64,000 nucleotides of DNA, from NCBI RefSeq assembly GCF_000285515.1, contig NZ_HE610960.1:318826-382825 (forward strand). Reading direction: 5' to 3'. The notes below the pieces were generated by a model. The model ran no database searches, had not been told where the DNA came from, and worked only from the letters and a program-made list of their open reading frames with translations. The translations under genes and the position numbers were made by a program. This document shows, one piece after another, positions 1 to 8,379 of this stretch. Origin of the DNA: Paenibacillus senegalensis JC66 (lineage in GTDB: Bacteria; Bacillota; Bacilli; Paenibacillales; NBRC-103111). Position 1 is the first letter of the stretch; each line of letters opens with the position of its first letter.

Positions 1-1
1 T

Positions 2-928
2 AGGCAAACGATGATGATTTTCCTTGAGTTCTTACACATCCCCTCCGCAGCATCATTCAGCGAACGGGATTACACGGTGATTACCGAAATCAGGCTGCCG
101 AGAGTTATGGTAGGGGCGATGGTCGGGGCCGCCTTGGGCATTTCCGGCGCCGTTATGCAGGGCTTGTTCCGCAACCCGCTGGTAGAGCCCGGCTATATAG
201 GGGTTTCCAGCGGCGCCGCGGTCGGGGCGGTTCTGGCGATTTTTTGGGGCTGGACCCAAATCAGCAAATGGTTATTGCCGGCTTCTGCTTTTATTGGCGC
301 CTGGGTATCGATTTTCGTCATTCTGTTCATCTGGAAGGCTAGTAAACGAAATGCCATCTCTACCCTGCTGCTAATCGGGCTGGGTATGAATCTATTTTTA
401 TCAGCTGTGATCAGTGTATTTGTCGCCAGTGCTCCCAGCGAACAAGAATTGCGAAGCATCGTGTTCTGGCTTCAAGGAGGGCTGGAGGCCCGCACCTGGC
501 AGCATGTTCAGTTAATCAGCCCGTTTATTCTGGGAGCTATCCTGCTTGTCATCCTTTTTGCAAGAGAGCTTAATATGATGCTGCTCGGCGATGAGCAAGC
601 CAAAAGCTCCGGGGTTCATGTCCGCCGAACCCGGTATTTCCTGTTAGGCGCTGCAGCGCTCATGATCGGCGTAGGCGTGGCGGTTAGCGGCACTATCGGA
701 TTTGTCGGACTGATTATCCCCCATGTCATCCGCCTGCTTGCGGGTCCCGACCACCGCCTGCTCCTCCCTGCCAGTGCCTTGGGCGGAGCGATTTTTCTGG
801 TGCTGGCTGATATCGTCTCACGAATGATGCTGAATCCGGTCAGCTTGCAGGTCGGTGTGGTGTGCGCCTTGATTGGCGCCCCTGTGTTTTTGCTTTTAAC
901 CGTTAAATCCCGAAGGGGGAGTATGTAA
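2..928 (+). CDS. FecCD/BtuC-family ABC importer permease (5' end outside window)
   Basis: Membrane permease of a metal-chelate or cobamide ABC importer. The reading frame is open to the left window edge, and only about 305 residues follow the first in-window ATG (position 11), against 330-350 for the family, so the true start is probably upstream. The family signature with RNPL and a following VSSGA is present near residues 50-70, and several hydrophobic segments run through the protein. A conserved GFVGLIIPH segment near the C-terminus is the usual ATPase-contact region. The stop is followed immediately by the ATPase gene, with the ribosome site inside this gene's end. Substrate cannot be read from the permease; the neighbours suggest a corrinoid, haem-like or siderophore ligand. 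Confidence 0.93.
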   Translation, partial: RQTMMIFLEFLHIPSAASFSERDYTVITEIRLPRVMVGAMVGAALGISGAVMQGLFRNPLVEPGYIGVSSGAAVGAVLAIFWGWTQISKWLLPASAFIGAWVSIFVILFIWKASKRNAISTLLLIGLGMNLFLSAVISVFVASAPSEQELRSIVFWLQGGLEARTWQHVQLISPFILGAILLVILFARELNMMLLGDEQAKSSGVHVRRTRYFLLGAAALMIGVGVAVSGTIGFVGLIIPHVIRLLAGPDHRLLLPASALGGAIFLVLADIVSRMMLNPVSLQVGVVCALIGAPVFLLLTVKSRRGSM

Positions 929-2191
929 GTGCATCAGCTAAATGTCAATCATATAGGCGTGAGCCTTGCCGGACATCCTATTCTTCAATCGATATCCTTT
1001 GCGGCCCGGAGCGGGGAGCTGATCGGTCTGATCGGACCAAACGGCTCCGGCAAATCGACACTGCTGCGCACCCTCGCCGGACTGCAGCCCTATCAGCAGG
1101 GGGAAATTAAGCTTAATCAAAGCAAATTGCCGGCTTTCCGTCCGCGGGAGCTGGCCCGAATCATCGGTTATGTGCCGCAGGATACCTCGCTTGGATTTGA
1201 TTTTTCGGTGCGTGACATCGTATTGATGGGCAGGCATGCGCATATTCCCCGGTTCGGCTTGGAAAGCCCGCGGGATTTGGAGATTGTTCAGGAAGCTCTG
1301 GAGCGGACAGCTATCGCTGATCTCGCTGACCGCTTGGTTACCAGCCTTTCCGGAGGACAGCGCCAGATGGCCTTTATCGCTAAGGCGCTTGCACAAGAGC
1401 CGGGCATTCTGCTCTTTGACGAGCCTGTTTCGGCATTGGATATTAACCGGCAGCTCCAGGTGCTGGAATTGATTCGCGAGCTCGCGAACGAAGGGATTCT
1501 GGCGATTGCCGCTTTGCATGATTTGAATCTGGCAGCCCGCTTCTGCGATCGTCTGATCCTTATCCAGGACGGGCAGCTGCAATCAAACGGCGCGCCTGAT
1601 GAAGTGTTGAACCCGCACACTCTGCTGTCCAGCTATCAGGTGCTGTCCGCTGTGCGTCATGACGAAATGGTCGATGCGGCAGCCGTTACGGCTCTTGGGT
1701 ACAAGGAGGCCGGCCAATCCTATGAGACGGATGCGGAGCCGCGGCCTTCGGTGTATGTAGTTGGCGGTGCGGGCAGCGCTTCGGGGCTGTTGGCCCTGCT
1801 GCACCGGCTCAACTGCAAGGTCACCGCAGGCCCTATGGAAGCCCACGATCCGGATGCGCGCCTGGCTCGGGACCTGGGGATGAAGGTCATTATTTCTCCA
1901 TCCTTCTGCAAAATTTCTCCCGGGCTTCTGCACCAATGTCAGAAGGAACAGCTGGCTGCGGATTTGGTTATTGCCGCTCCCGTACCGATGGGGGACAACA
2001 ACCAGGAGTTGCGGAGTGTTTTATCTACAACAAATGTGCTAACATGGCTGCCTGACCGCGAGCCCGGAACAGCTGGCACACCCTTGCTGACCGATTATTT
2101 GAACAGCAGCAGCATTGTAAATAAAGAAAACCTGACTACAATCATTCAGCAAAAAAAGGAGGAAATTGCCCGTGAAACGGTCCATTCCTGA
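929..2191 (+). CDS. ABC importer ATPase with extra C-terminal domain (YvrA-like)
   Basis: ATP-hydrolysing subunit of the importer. GTG start directly after the permease stop, with GAAGGGGGA upstream. Residues 1-250 are a standard FecE/BtuD ATPase: Walker A GPNGSGKST at 36-44, signature LSGGQRQ near 141, Walker B ILLFDEP near 160, then the switch histidine in ALHDLN. Residues 250-420 are an additional alpha/beta domain (starting near YVVGGAGSASG) absent from ordinary 260-residue family members. Bacillus subtilis YvrA, partner of YvrB and YvrC, has a similar length and layout, so this looks like the YvrABC group. The role of the extra domain is unknown to me; it resembles a nucleotide or corrinoid-handling fold only loosely. 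Confidence 0.9.
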   Translation: MHQLNVNHIGVSLAGHPILQSISFAARSGELIGLIGPNGSGKSTLLRTLAGLQPYQQGEIKLNQSKLPAFRPRELARIIGYVPQDTSLGFDFSVRDIVLMGRHAHIPRFGLESPRDLEIVQEALERTAIADLADRLVTSLSGGQRQMAFIAKALAQEPGILLFDEPVSALDINRQLQVLELIRELANEGILAIAALHDLNLAARFCDRLILIQDGQLQSNGAPDEVLNPHTLLSSYQVLSAVRHDEMVDAAAVTALGYKEAGQSYETDAEPRPSVYVVGGAGSASGLLALLHRLNCKVTAGPMEAHDPDARLARDLGMKVIISPSFCKISPGLLHQCQKEQLAADLVIAAPVPMGDNNQELRSVLSTTNVLTWLPDREPGTAGTPLLTDYLNSSSIVNKENLTTIIQQKKEEIARETVHS

Positions 2192-3233
2192 TTCGATTCC
2201 CTTTATCCCGCTAGTACTCTCTCTTTTGTTGATTCTGTTATTTGCCGCCAGCTGCGCATCCGCTGAAGGCCCTGCCGCCCCGGATTCGAGCCTCGACTCG
2301 ATCTCCCCTTCCCCGGCGGCTAATTCTCCGGAGATGCAAAAAGAAGATGAAGAGGAGACCGGACAGCCATTTCCCCGTACCGTCAAGCTCTATGAGCAAG
2401 AAGTCTTAATCGAAGAAAAGCCGCAAAGCATAGCGGCTCTCTCCCTCGATGTTTCGGAAATTGTATTAAGCCTGGTAGAACCGGAGCGGATAGCTGCCGT
2501 ATCCCGAAGCACCGAAAACGACTATTTATCCCATCATAGCGAGCAAGCCCGGGAAGTCAAAACCAAAGTAGTGGGGGCCAAGATTGATCCCGAGCAGGTG
2601 CTCTCCTTCGATACCGACCTCGTGCTCATCACCCTGACCCATGGAGCGGAACAGGATGCTACTGAAATGCTGCAGTCTGCCGGTATTCCCTTGGCCTCCT
2701 TTGAGCGTTGGCATACGATTGAATTGTTAAAACAAAACATCGGGCTGATTGGCCAGTTGGTCGGAGAAGAAAATAAGGCACAAAGCCTGATTGAGCAGAT
2801 CGATGAAGAGATAAGCAACGTTCAGGCCGCAGTGGAAACATTCAAAGAAAAGCCAAGCGTTCTGGTCATATCCCAGGTTTCCTCCAATTCCGGCCCTTAT
2901 GTTCTGGGTCCTACCAGCATCGCTTATGATATTGTCAAGCACGCGGGTGGCACTCCGGGGTCGGATTTGTTAAACCTGGACCGCACCGCCTCCGTATCTA
3001 TCGAGCATTTGATAGAGGCCGACCCGGATTATATTATTCTTGCCGAATGGGGAACGGCCAGTGATGAGTTTAGTGAATTGATAGCTTCACCAGGCTTCCA
3101 GACGCTTCGGGCAGTCGCTACAGATCAGGTTAAGACGATGAAAGCCAGGGATTTGATGATTTCCAATCCGTATGCTGTGCTGCATGGTATGAAAGAAATC
3201 AGTGAATGGCTTCATCCGGACAAATTTCAATGA
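2172..3233 (+). CDS. BtuF-like substrate-binding lipoprotein of the importer
   Basis: Extracellular ligand receptor of the BtuF/FepB helical-backbone class. I choose GTG at 2172 because AAAGGAGG lies 9 bases upstream; a TTG at 2166 is too close to that site. The gene overlaps the ATPase end by 20 bases. A hydrophobic signal segment ends in a lipobox-like AASC near residue 28, followed by a Ser/Pro/Glu linker. The mature part has the usual two lobes joined by a long helix, with PQSIAAL near the start of lobe one and ADPDYIILAEWG in lobe two. Ligand unknown: cobamide, haem or another tetrapyrrole would all fit the adjacent ferrochelatase-like gene. Confidence 0.88.
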   Translation: MKRSIPDSIPFIPLVLSLLLILLFAASCASAEGPAAPDSSLDSISPSPAANSPEMQKEDEEETGQPFPRTVKLYEQEVLIEEKPQSIAALSLDVSEIVLSLVEPERIAAVSRSTENDYLSHHSEQAREVKTKVVGAKIDPEQVLSFDTDLVLITLTHGAEQDATEMLQSAGIPLASFERWHTIELLKQNIGLIGQLVGEENKAQSLIEQIDEEISNVQAAVETFKEKPSVLVISQVSSNSGPYVLGPTSIAYDIVKHAGGTPGSDLLNLDRTASVSIEHLIEADPDYIILAEWGTASDEFSELIASPGFQTLRAVATDQVKTMKARDLMISNPYAVLHGMKEISEWLHPDKFQ

Positions 3234-3256
3234 ATGACAAGGAAAGAGGGACTGAT

Positions 3257-4183
3257 ATGATCGGCATCATCATATTTGCCTACGGAGCACCTAACTCTGT
3301 GGATGATCTGGAAAGCTACTATACCCATATCCGTTATGGAAAAAAACCGACTGCGGAACAATTAGAAGCGGCCAGGCAGCGGTTTGCCCGAACAGGCACG
3401 GCCGATTTGCTTGGAGCTGTGACGCAAAGGCAGGCACAAGCCCTGGAGCTGCTGCTGAAACCATACTTCACGGAGCCGCTTAGGGTTTATACCGCATTCA
3501 AGCATACCCCGCCATTCGCCCAGGATACAGTATCCCGCATGGTAGAGGAAGGCGTCACCCGCATTCTGACACTGCCCATCAGTCCTTTGTACTCCAAAAC
3601 CGGTGCCGGACAATATCAGCGTAAAGTACACAAAGCTTTGACCCGACAGTGCCAGGGGGAACCCATTGCGGTTATTGATGTGGATAAATGGCATAATCAT
3701 CCCGCTTTTGTAAGGGTGATGAGCAAACGGGTGAATACCGCTGTACAGTGGTTATCCGAGCAAGCACGGCTGCAAAGCGTGGTCATCTTCACCGCCCACA
3801 GCCAGCCTGGTGCAGCAGAGTCCCATGAGCGGTATCATTCCGAATTTGCTGAGCTGGCTCAGTTAATTGCGCAGGCGCTAGGACTCAGCCGCTGGACTAC
3901 AGCATACCGCAGCGCCGGCGCCAAAGCCGAGCTGTGGTCGGGCCCCGATGTTAAAGAGGTTATCCAGACCGCAGCGGCAAACGGAATTCGCGGGATTGTC
4001 ACCTGTGATCTATTGTCCGTCACAGCTAATATCGAAGCCCTGTTCGATATGGGCTTCGATTGCCAGGAGTTGTGTCAGAAATTGAATTTGGAATTCGTAA
4101 GAACAGAGTTTTTGAATGATTCTTTTGATTTTATGAACGCGCTCGCTGCTATTGTAAGAGAAAGACTGCAGCAGAGCGTATAG
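3257..4183 (+). CDS. Ferrochelatase-like protein (HemH family)
   Basis: Class II chelatase fold that inserts Fe2+ into a porphyrin (coproporphyrin III in Firmicutes). The start at 3257 has GAAAGAGGG seven bases upstream; upstream in-frame ATGs at 3206 and 3230 overlap the preceding gene. The 308-residue product matches the normal length. It carries YYTHIRYGKKP near the N-terminus, the catalytic histidine in FTAHSQPG, and the conserved acidic site in ANIEALFDMGFDCQE. These correspond to the His183 and Glu264 motifs of B. subtilis HemH, but the usual SAHSLP and DHLEVLYD are altered, so this is probably a paralogue, not the housekeeping enzyme. Being last in an importer operon, it may remove or insert a metal in an imported tetrapyrrole; this is inference. 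Confidence 0.85.
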   Translation: MIGIIIFAYGAPNSVDDLESYYTHIRYGKKPTAEQLEAARQRFARTGTADLLGAVTQRQAQALELLLKPYFTEPLRVYTAFKHTPPFAQDTVSRMVEEGVTRILTLPISPLYSKTGAGQYQRKVHKALTRQCQGEPIAVIDVDKWHNHPAFVRVMSKRVNTAVQWLSEQARLQSVVIFTAHSQPGAAESHERYHSEFAELAQLIAQALGLSRWTTAYRSAGAKAELWSGPDVKEVIQTAAANGIRGIVTCDLLSVTANIEALFDMGFDCQELCQKLNLEFVRTEFLNDSFDFMNALAAIVRERLQQSV

Positions 4184-4368
4184 TCAGAATCTGCGGTGAG
4201 GGGGTCATAGAGGACAGCATGCTGCCGCAGGCCAGGATAAGGCCGGGCCAGGTCAAGGCCGGGCCAGGGATTAGCTGAAGAATGCGATTGTCCGACACAC
4301 CCGGCAATAACGGCTCGGCTCCAGGCCCGCTAGCCGTCTGGCGGCCCCGGAGTCCTCAGAATCTGACC
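4184..4368. other. Intergenic, short direct repeats
   Basis: The stretch after the ferrochelatase gene holds two near-identical copies of AAGGCCGGGCCAGG around 4230-4268 and GC-rich sequence with no clear T-tailed hairpin. It separates two convergent genes. Confidence 0.4.
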
Positions 4369-4776
4369 TCATGAACCCGCTTGCCGCTTGGAGGGGTCGG
4401 CTTTTTTGTGCAGAAGTCCTGCAAAAGACGCCCTGTACACCCACAGCAAAAAAACAGTCAGAACCGTGACAAGAACAGCCAATGGCAGAAGCCCAGGGTC
4501 GACAAAAAGATGAAAGGCGAGTATGTTGGCTGCCAGCGGCACCAATGCGAGCAAGGATAGCGGCACGAAGCGCCGGAGCAGAAGCAATAGCCCGCACACC
4601 GTTTCAACCGATTTTACTATGGCCAGCAAGTAACCATCCCCGAGAAATTCTGTCGCTTCAGCGCTGGTAGGCATAATGGGATCCAGCTGAACTACCACCA
4701 GGAAACCATTCAACCCGGCACCCAAGAAAACAATCCCCAATACAATTTCCGCCAAGCGTACAACCACCCTACTCAA
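4369..4776 (-). CDS. DoxX-like four-helix membrane protein
   Basis: Small integral membrane protein of the DoxX/DoxD type, with four hydrophobic segments and short polar loops. The frame runs open to 4926, but the extra 50 codons are made of the tandem repeat array. I place the start at the TTG at 4776 because GGGAGAGGAG lies about nine bases upstream; this gives 135 residues, normal for the family. The first helix contains EIVLGIVFLGAGLNGF and the C-terminus is basic (KKADPSKR). Biochemical role of most DoxX proteins is unknown; some take part in redox homeostasis. It is transcribed divergently from the TetR gene across an array of operator-like repeats, so regulation by that protein is likely. 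Confidence 0.75.
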   Translation of the reverse strand: MSRVVVRLAEIVLGIVFLGAGLNGFLVVVQLDPIMPTSAEATEFLGDGYLLAIVKSVETVCGLLLLLRRFVPLSLLALVPLAANILAFHLFVDPGLLPLAVLVTVLTVFLLWVYRASFAGLLHKKADPSKRQAGS

Positions 4777-4798
4777 TACAACCAGCTCCTCTCCCTTT

Positions 4799-5050
4799 TT
4801 GACCACATGGTCAATATATGCCATATTGTACACAGCATTGACCACATGGTCAACATATGCTATTTTGTATACAGTACCGACCACACGGTCAACAAACCAT
4901 GCCCCATTGTGCATAGCATTGACCATCTAGTGGACAATATCCTATTGTGCATAGCATTGACTATCTAGCAGACAATGTTCTATTGTACATAGCATTGGCC
5001 ATCTAGCAGACAATGTTCTATTGTATATAGCATTGGCCATTGGGTGAGCC
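4799..5050. repeat. Tandem 38-42 bp repeats carrying operator-like palindromes and promoter-like boxes
   Basis: Six complete units start at 4799, 4838, 4877, 4919, 4957 and 4995, followed by a partial unit at 5033. The first two contain the perfect inverted repeat TTGACCACATGGTCAA (4799-4814, 4838-4853), and the third a variant. Units 4-6 keep TTGACC/TTGACT/TTGGCC followed after 18 bases by TATTGT, which resembles a -35/-10 pair, and contain ACAAT-N5-ATTGT inverted repeats. The array fills the divergent promoter region between the DoxX and TetR genes and most likely serves as a multi-copy operator. Confidence 0.8.
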
Positions 5051-5078
5051 AGGGGAATGTGAAAGGTTTGAGGGACGA

Positions 5079-5711
5079 ATGCAATCAATTTGGGAGAACG
5101 AAACGGATCCGAAAAAAAGAGAGATTGTGAAAGCAGCCTTAGAGGAATTTGCCGTAAAGAGATACGAATTGGCATCCACCAATCGGGTGATTCAGCAAGC
5201 AGGCGTTTCCAAAGGGCTTTTATTTCATCATTTTGGCAATAAAAAACAGCTATTTCTTTCCATCGCCGATCAGTGCATCGAATATTTTTTCTGGTACATA
5301 AAACAGGCATCCGCTTCATTCAGCCGTGATCCGTTGGAACGTTTGCGCGACCTCCATACCGCCAAAATGAACTTATTTGTTCAGCAGCCCTATATCTACC
5401 AGTTATCCGTCTATGCTTTTGTCGAACGCTGCAAGGAAATCCAAGCAGACATTCAAGCTATTGAAGATCAATTTCAACAAAGATACCTTGCCCTGTATCT
5501 TGAGAACCTCGATGTTGGCCAGATACGCGAGACCATCCCCCGGGAGCAGGCGCTGCGGCTTTTGCTTGAATCAGTAGAAGCGATCACAAGAAATATCGTG
5601 CAAAAACATAAATTCAGCGCAGATAAAGGCCTGGCTTTCCTCGGGACGCTGAATAACGAGTTGGATGCTTTGATCGGTTTGGTGAAGCATGGCTTGTATA
5701 AAGTGGACTAG
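5079..5711 (+). CDS. TetR/AcrR-family transcriptional regulator
   Basis: DNA-binding repressor. ATG at 5079 gives 210 residues; an earlier TTG at 5040 would start inside the last repeat unit. The helix-turn-helix lies in the N-terminal third: KREIVKAALEEFA, then TNRVIQQAGVSKGLLFHHFG, the classic TetR recognition helix ending in HHF. The C-terminal two thirds are the variable ligand and dimer domain (helices around YIYQLSVYAFVERC). It is divergent from the DoxX gene. The operator repeats upstream contain TGACCA-N2-TGGTCA, a type of dyad used by several TetR proteins, so autoregulation and control of the DoxX gene are expected. Ligand unknown. Confidence 0.88.
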   Translation: MQSIWENETDPKKREIVKAALEEFAVKRYELASTNRVIQQAGVSKGLLFHHFGNKKQLFLSIADQCIEYFFWYIKQASASFSRDPLERLRDLHTAKMNLFVQQPYIYQLSVYAFVERCKEIQADIQAIEDQFQQRYLALYLENLDVGQIRETIPREQALRLLLESVEAITRNIVQKHKFSADKGLAFLGTLNNELDALIGLVKHGLYKVD

Positions 5712-5898
5712 GCGGCCCTTTCGTATAGCAAGTGCTTTTCCCGCGCACCTAACATCATGCTCGATCTTTTCCCGCTTTTATCTAAAAGGGTGGTGAAAAA
5801 AGCTATGCGAGCTCTGCCACGGGTCCATTGAATTCCTTTGAACGATTTATCATAATTTATCATACTAAATAAAGGATTTTGAGAGCATTTTGGATGAG

Positions 5899-6290
5899 AA
5901 TGTACGATTCATCATGCAAATTCCAGTACCTCAATCACATGATCTGGAGCTTGTACGATATTTCGTCTAGAACACTGGCTGCACGCCCTTAATAGCTTAA
6001 ACCCCGGCATTTGTACGATTTGTCATACAAATTTCGGTAATCGCACCTCAATCACGTGCATTTGTACGATTTGTCATACAAATCTTGGGTAATTGCCCTT
6101 CAATCCCCTGTATTTGTACGACGTTTCATACAAATCTCCGATATTCGCCCTTCAACTCCATGAATTTGTACGACATTTCGTACAAAACGCAAGCAATAAG
6201 CCAGCGCAGTCCTCGAACCCCGCGAGCCCCGCCAACCTTGGCTAGTTTCATGCTGAAGTTCTGGCTGAGATTTAAATGGCATGACTGTTT
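5899..6290. repeat. Palindromic repeat cassette, copy 1 (TTTGTACGA type, 51-52 bp period)
   Basis: Four well-preserved 22-bp inverted repeats of the form TTTGTACGA-N4-TCGTACAAA (the right arm varies to TCATACAAA) begin at 6010, 6061, 6113 and 6165; degenerate copies start near 5899 and 5950. Linkers are alike (GGGTAATTGCCCTTCAATCC). The array is followed to 6290 by sequence that also follows the second copy at 29.05-29.42 kb, ending near the words ATGGCATGAC. Open frames across it merely translate the repeat. The rest of the gap (5712-5898 and 6291-6560) shows no gene I can support. Confidence 0.85.
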
Positions 6291-6561
6291 TCATATATGA
6301 CTGTTTTCATATAAATGAAAGTACGCTGGATTTGCAGGTCGCAGCGCGCAGCGCTGCAGACGGCTTTTGTACTGATTGTCGGGCGCTGTCTGGGCTTTTC
6401 GTTCGCAAGCAATATAATCCTGCATCGTTAAAATATCGTCTCGCGACAAGCGTATTTCGGGAGCATATGCTAACAGCGATCGGAAGCCCCCTCATTCCCC
6501 GCAGCGGCATCTCTGATGGAAGTCAAGCACTGATTTTTAGATTGAGCCTTTTTCACATATG

Positions 6562-6604
6562 AAAAAAGCAAGTTCCAGAAGAAGCAACATTCTCTGAAAC
6601 TTGC
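6562..6604 (-). terminator. Intrinsic terminator of the acyl-CoA dehydrogenase-like operon
   Basis: On the minus strand GCAAGTTTCAGA pairs with TCTGGAACTTGC (one wobble/mismatch) and is followed by TTTTTTC at 6567-6562. It lies about 60 bases after the stop of the gene ending at 6663. Two further copies of TCTGAAACTTGCAAATC occur at 6592-6640, so part of the stem is repeated. Confidence 0.7.
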
Positions 6605-6662
6605 AAATCTTGCTCTGAAACTTGCAAATCCTGCTCTAAAAAAATGAGTTATACAATAATTT

Positions 6663-7736
6663 CTAGCGGGCGGCGGCGAGCTGGGTAAGCTTCTCCAGAT
6701 GCCTGACCGAAGGCGTCAGATTGGCGAAAAAATAAGCCTCGCGCAAACGCCGGGAAGCGCTGCTGTATTGCGTGTAACCGGCACTGCCTTGATGAAGCAT
6801 GCCGTATTGCGCGGCCTGCAGGACCAGGTAAGCTGTACGCAGCCGAAGCTGCAGCACGCTCTCCCAGTACTCAGCCACATTGCCTCGCAATGCCAGCTGA
6901 TGAGTTTCGTCAATCAGACTATTTACTTGCTCTTCCAGCTGTTCGGGCTGAACCTTAAGGTACCGGTTGCAGCCCTGCTGCAGATTGCTGCTCTTACGCA
7001 TCGACTGCACAGCCGCTTCAACCAGGCCAAGTCCTATCGGAATTTGATACAGAATGAAAATACCCCTAACGTCACACACCCACTGGTCCGCATCATGTGC
7101 AAGCACCCATTCTTCAGGCACGTTCGTGCGATCGAATGCACAGGAGTAAGTCGCACTTCCGTTTAAGCCGAGATAACCGGTCCGTTCAGTCATCTTCATA
7201 CCTTCCAGCGAGCATGGCACGAAAAATGCAACACGCTCCTCCCCCGCAGCAGCAATGGCGGCAAACCAGTGGTCCGGCCCGAGATTGGAAACCATCGGCA
7301 GCGTTCCATTGATTTCGAAGCCGCCTGACTCCAATCGGGTCGCCCGCAGATACAGCCGGTCCAATCCGGCGTAATACTTCATTGGATTGGAGAGCCCCGT
7401 ACCTCCGATCAAATCCCCGTTCAGCAAACCAGGGAGCACTTGGCGCCGCAGCGCCTCGTTGCCGCTGATACACACGTAAGTAACTGCAGCGAGATGACAC
7501 CAGACATTGAAGCCCGTAGTTAAACAGCGGCGGGATGTTGCACGGATCAGGTCAACGTTGTCCCGAATCAAGGCTCCATCCCCTTCTTCAGAGGATGGAT
7601 AATACAAACCCTGCCTTCCCAGTTCACGCAAATATTCAACCGGATAAGCTCCCTCTTCATCGATTTGTCTAACATGAGGTTTCAAATGCTGCTCAATGAC
7701 CTGCGCGATAAGCCTTTCACGATCCGTTTGGCTCAT
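6663..7736 (-). CDS. Acyl-CoA dehydrogenase-like flavoprotein
   Basis: A 357-residue protein of the acyl-CoA dehydrogenase fold, which here may be a flavin-dependent oxidase or monooxygenase of the DszC/SfnB type. The N-terminal helical domain (residues 1-110), a middle beta domain with GGTGLSNPMKYYAG and a FEINGTLPMVSN strand, and a C-terminal four-helix domain are all recognisable; the ending YFFANLTPSVRHLEKL is typical. A canonical catalytic glutamate is not obvious, which favours a non-dehydrogenase reaction. Its ATG overlaps the stop of the DUF4242 gene (ATGA), so both are co-translated. Proximity of a SsuABC-type importer suggests an organosulfur or related substrate; this is inference. 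Confidence 0.72.
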   Translation of the reverse strand: MSQTDRERLIAQVIEQHLKPHVRQIDEEGAYPVEYLRELGRQGLYYPSSEEGDGALIRDNVDLIRATSRRCLTTGFNVWCHLAAVTYVCISGNEALRRQVLPGLLNGDLIGGTGLSNPMKYYAGLDRLYLRATRLESGGFEINGTLPMVSNLGPDHWFAAIAAAGEERVAFFVPCSLEGMKMTERTGYLGLNGSATYSCAFDRTNVPEEWVLAHDADQWVCDVRGIFILYQIPIGLGLVEAAVQSMRKSSNLQQGCNRYLKVQPEQLEEQVNSLIDETHQLALRGNVAEYWESVLQLRLRTAYLVLQAAQYGMLHQGSAGYTQYSSASRRLREAYFFANLTPSVRHLEKLTQLAAAR

Positions 7737-8290
7737 GGTTCGCTGCGGTTGCCCGACTTGCCGGATCGGGCCGCTACCTCCGTGATGGAATCAATAGGCG
7801 TGCTGACCGCCTCGCGGGCTCTTTTAACGGCGTCCTCGTCCGGGGCATTGTAAAAACAGAGGCATTTGCTCATATCCTCACAAACATAGGTACGGGCGAA
7901 TTTGACCTCAGGCACCTCTGCATAATGCACGGAATTGCGTTTTTTGCGCTCCAGATATTTGTCCATCGTCAAATCCGCCGGCAAGTTCCATTCCACCACA
8001 TAGTTGGTTTCTTCGTCGCGGCCCGCTTCCTCAAGCTCCTGACCGACAAGGCGCACCTGCTTGATCAGCGAGGCTGGCGTATTCGCCGCTTCGAGAGCTT
8101 CCTTGACATTCTCTTCCTGCTCACCCTCCACGATGAAAAACGCCCGGCGGTAATCTGCGGATACTTGAACCTCCACCAGCCGCAGCTTGCGCTGACCAAG
8201 GGATTCCCGGATAATTTTCACCTTCTCTTCAAAAAGCTCCCTGCTGGATACCCCATTGTCAAAAGTCGTTTCAGCCAAGTAAAGTGCCAT
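7733..8290 (-). CDS. DUF4242 domain protein (two-repeat)
   Basis: A 185-residue cytoplasmic protein with two related ferredoxin-like halves: residues 1-90 (MALYLAETTF onwards) and residues 95-175 (TNYVVEWNLP to DSITEV). The second half has FARTYVCEDMSKCLCFYNAPDEDAVK, the DUF4242 pattern; a related Streptomyces protein binds nickel. No enzymatic function is established. It is the first gene of a two-gene unit with the flavoprotein and is divergent from the HxlR gene, with a 90-base shared promoter region, so HxlR control is likely. Confidence 0.72.
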   Translation of the reverse strand: MALYLAETTFDNGVSSRELFEEKVKIIRESLGQRKLRLVEVQVSADYRRAFFIVEGEQEENVKEALEAANTPASLIKQVRLVGQELEEAGRDEETNYVVEWNLPADLTMDKYLERKKRNSVHYAEVPEVKFARTYVCEDMSKCLCFYNAPDEDAVKRAREAVSTPIDSITEVAARSGKSGNRSEP

Positions 8291-8379
8291 ATTGCTCTCT
8301 CCTTTTCAATTAGTGTAAAATAGTTACCAAATTGCAGAAATATACTTTATAGGCATGCCTAACAAACGGAGGTTCCCGT

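Noticed and set aside
4777..4926. N-terminal extension of the DoxX-like protein
   Set aside because: These codons are translation of the tandem operator-like repeats; a good ribosome site lies just before the TTG at 4776.
5899..6190. Possible CRISPR array
   Set aside because: Repeat units are palindromic at 51-52-bp period but the intervening sequences are themselves related, not unique spacers, and no cas genes are present.
6085..6300. Small protein (71 codons) shared with a frame at 29208-29558
   Set aside because: The shared protein sequence is only the translation of the palindromic repeat; differences include length changes in the flanks, and no ribosome site is present.
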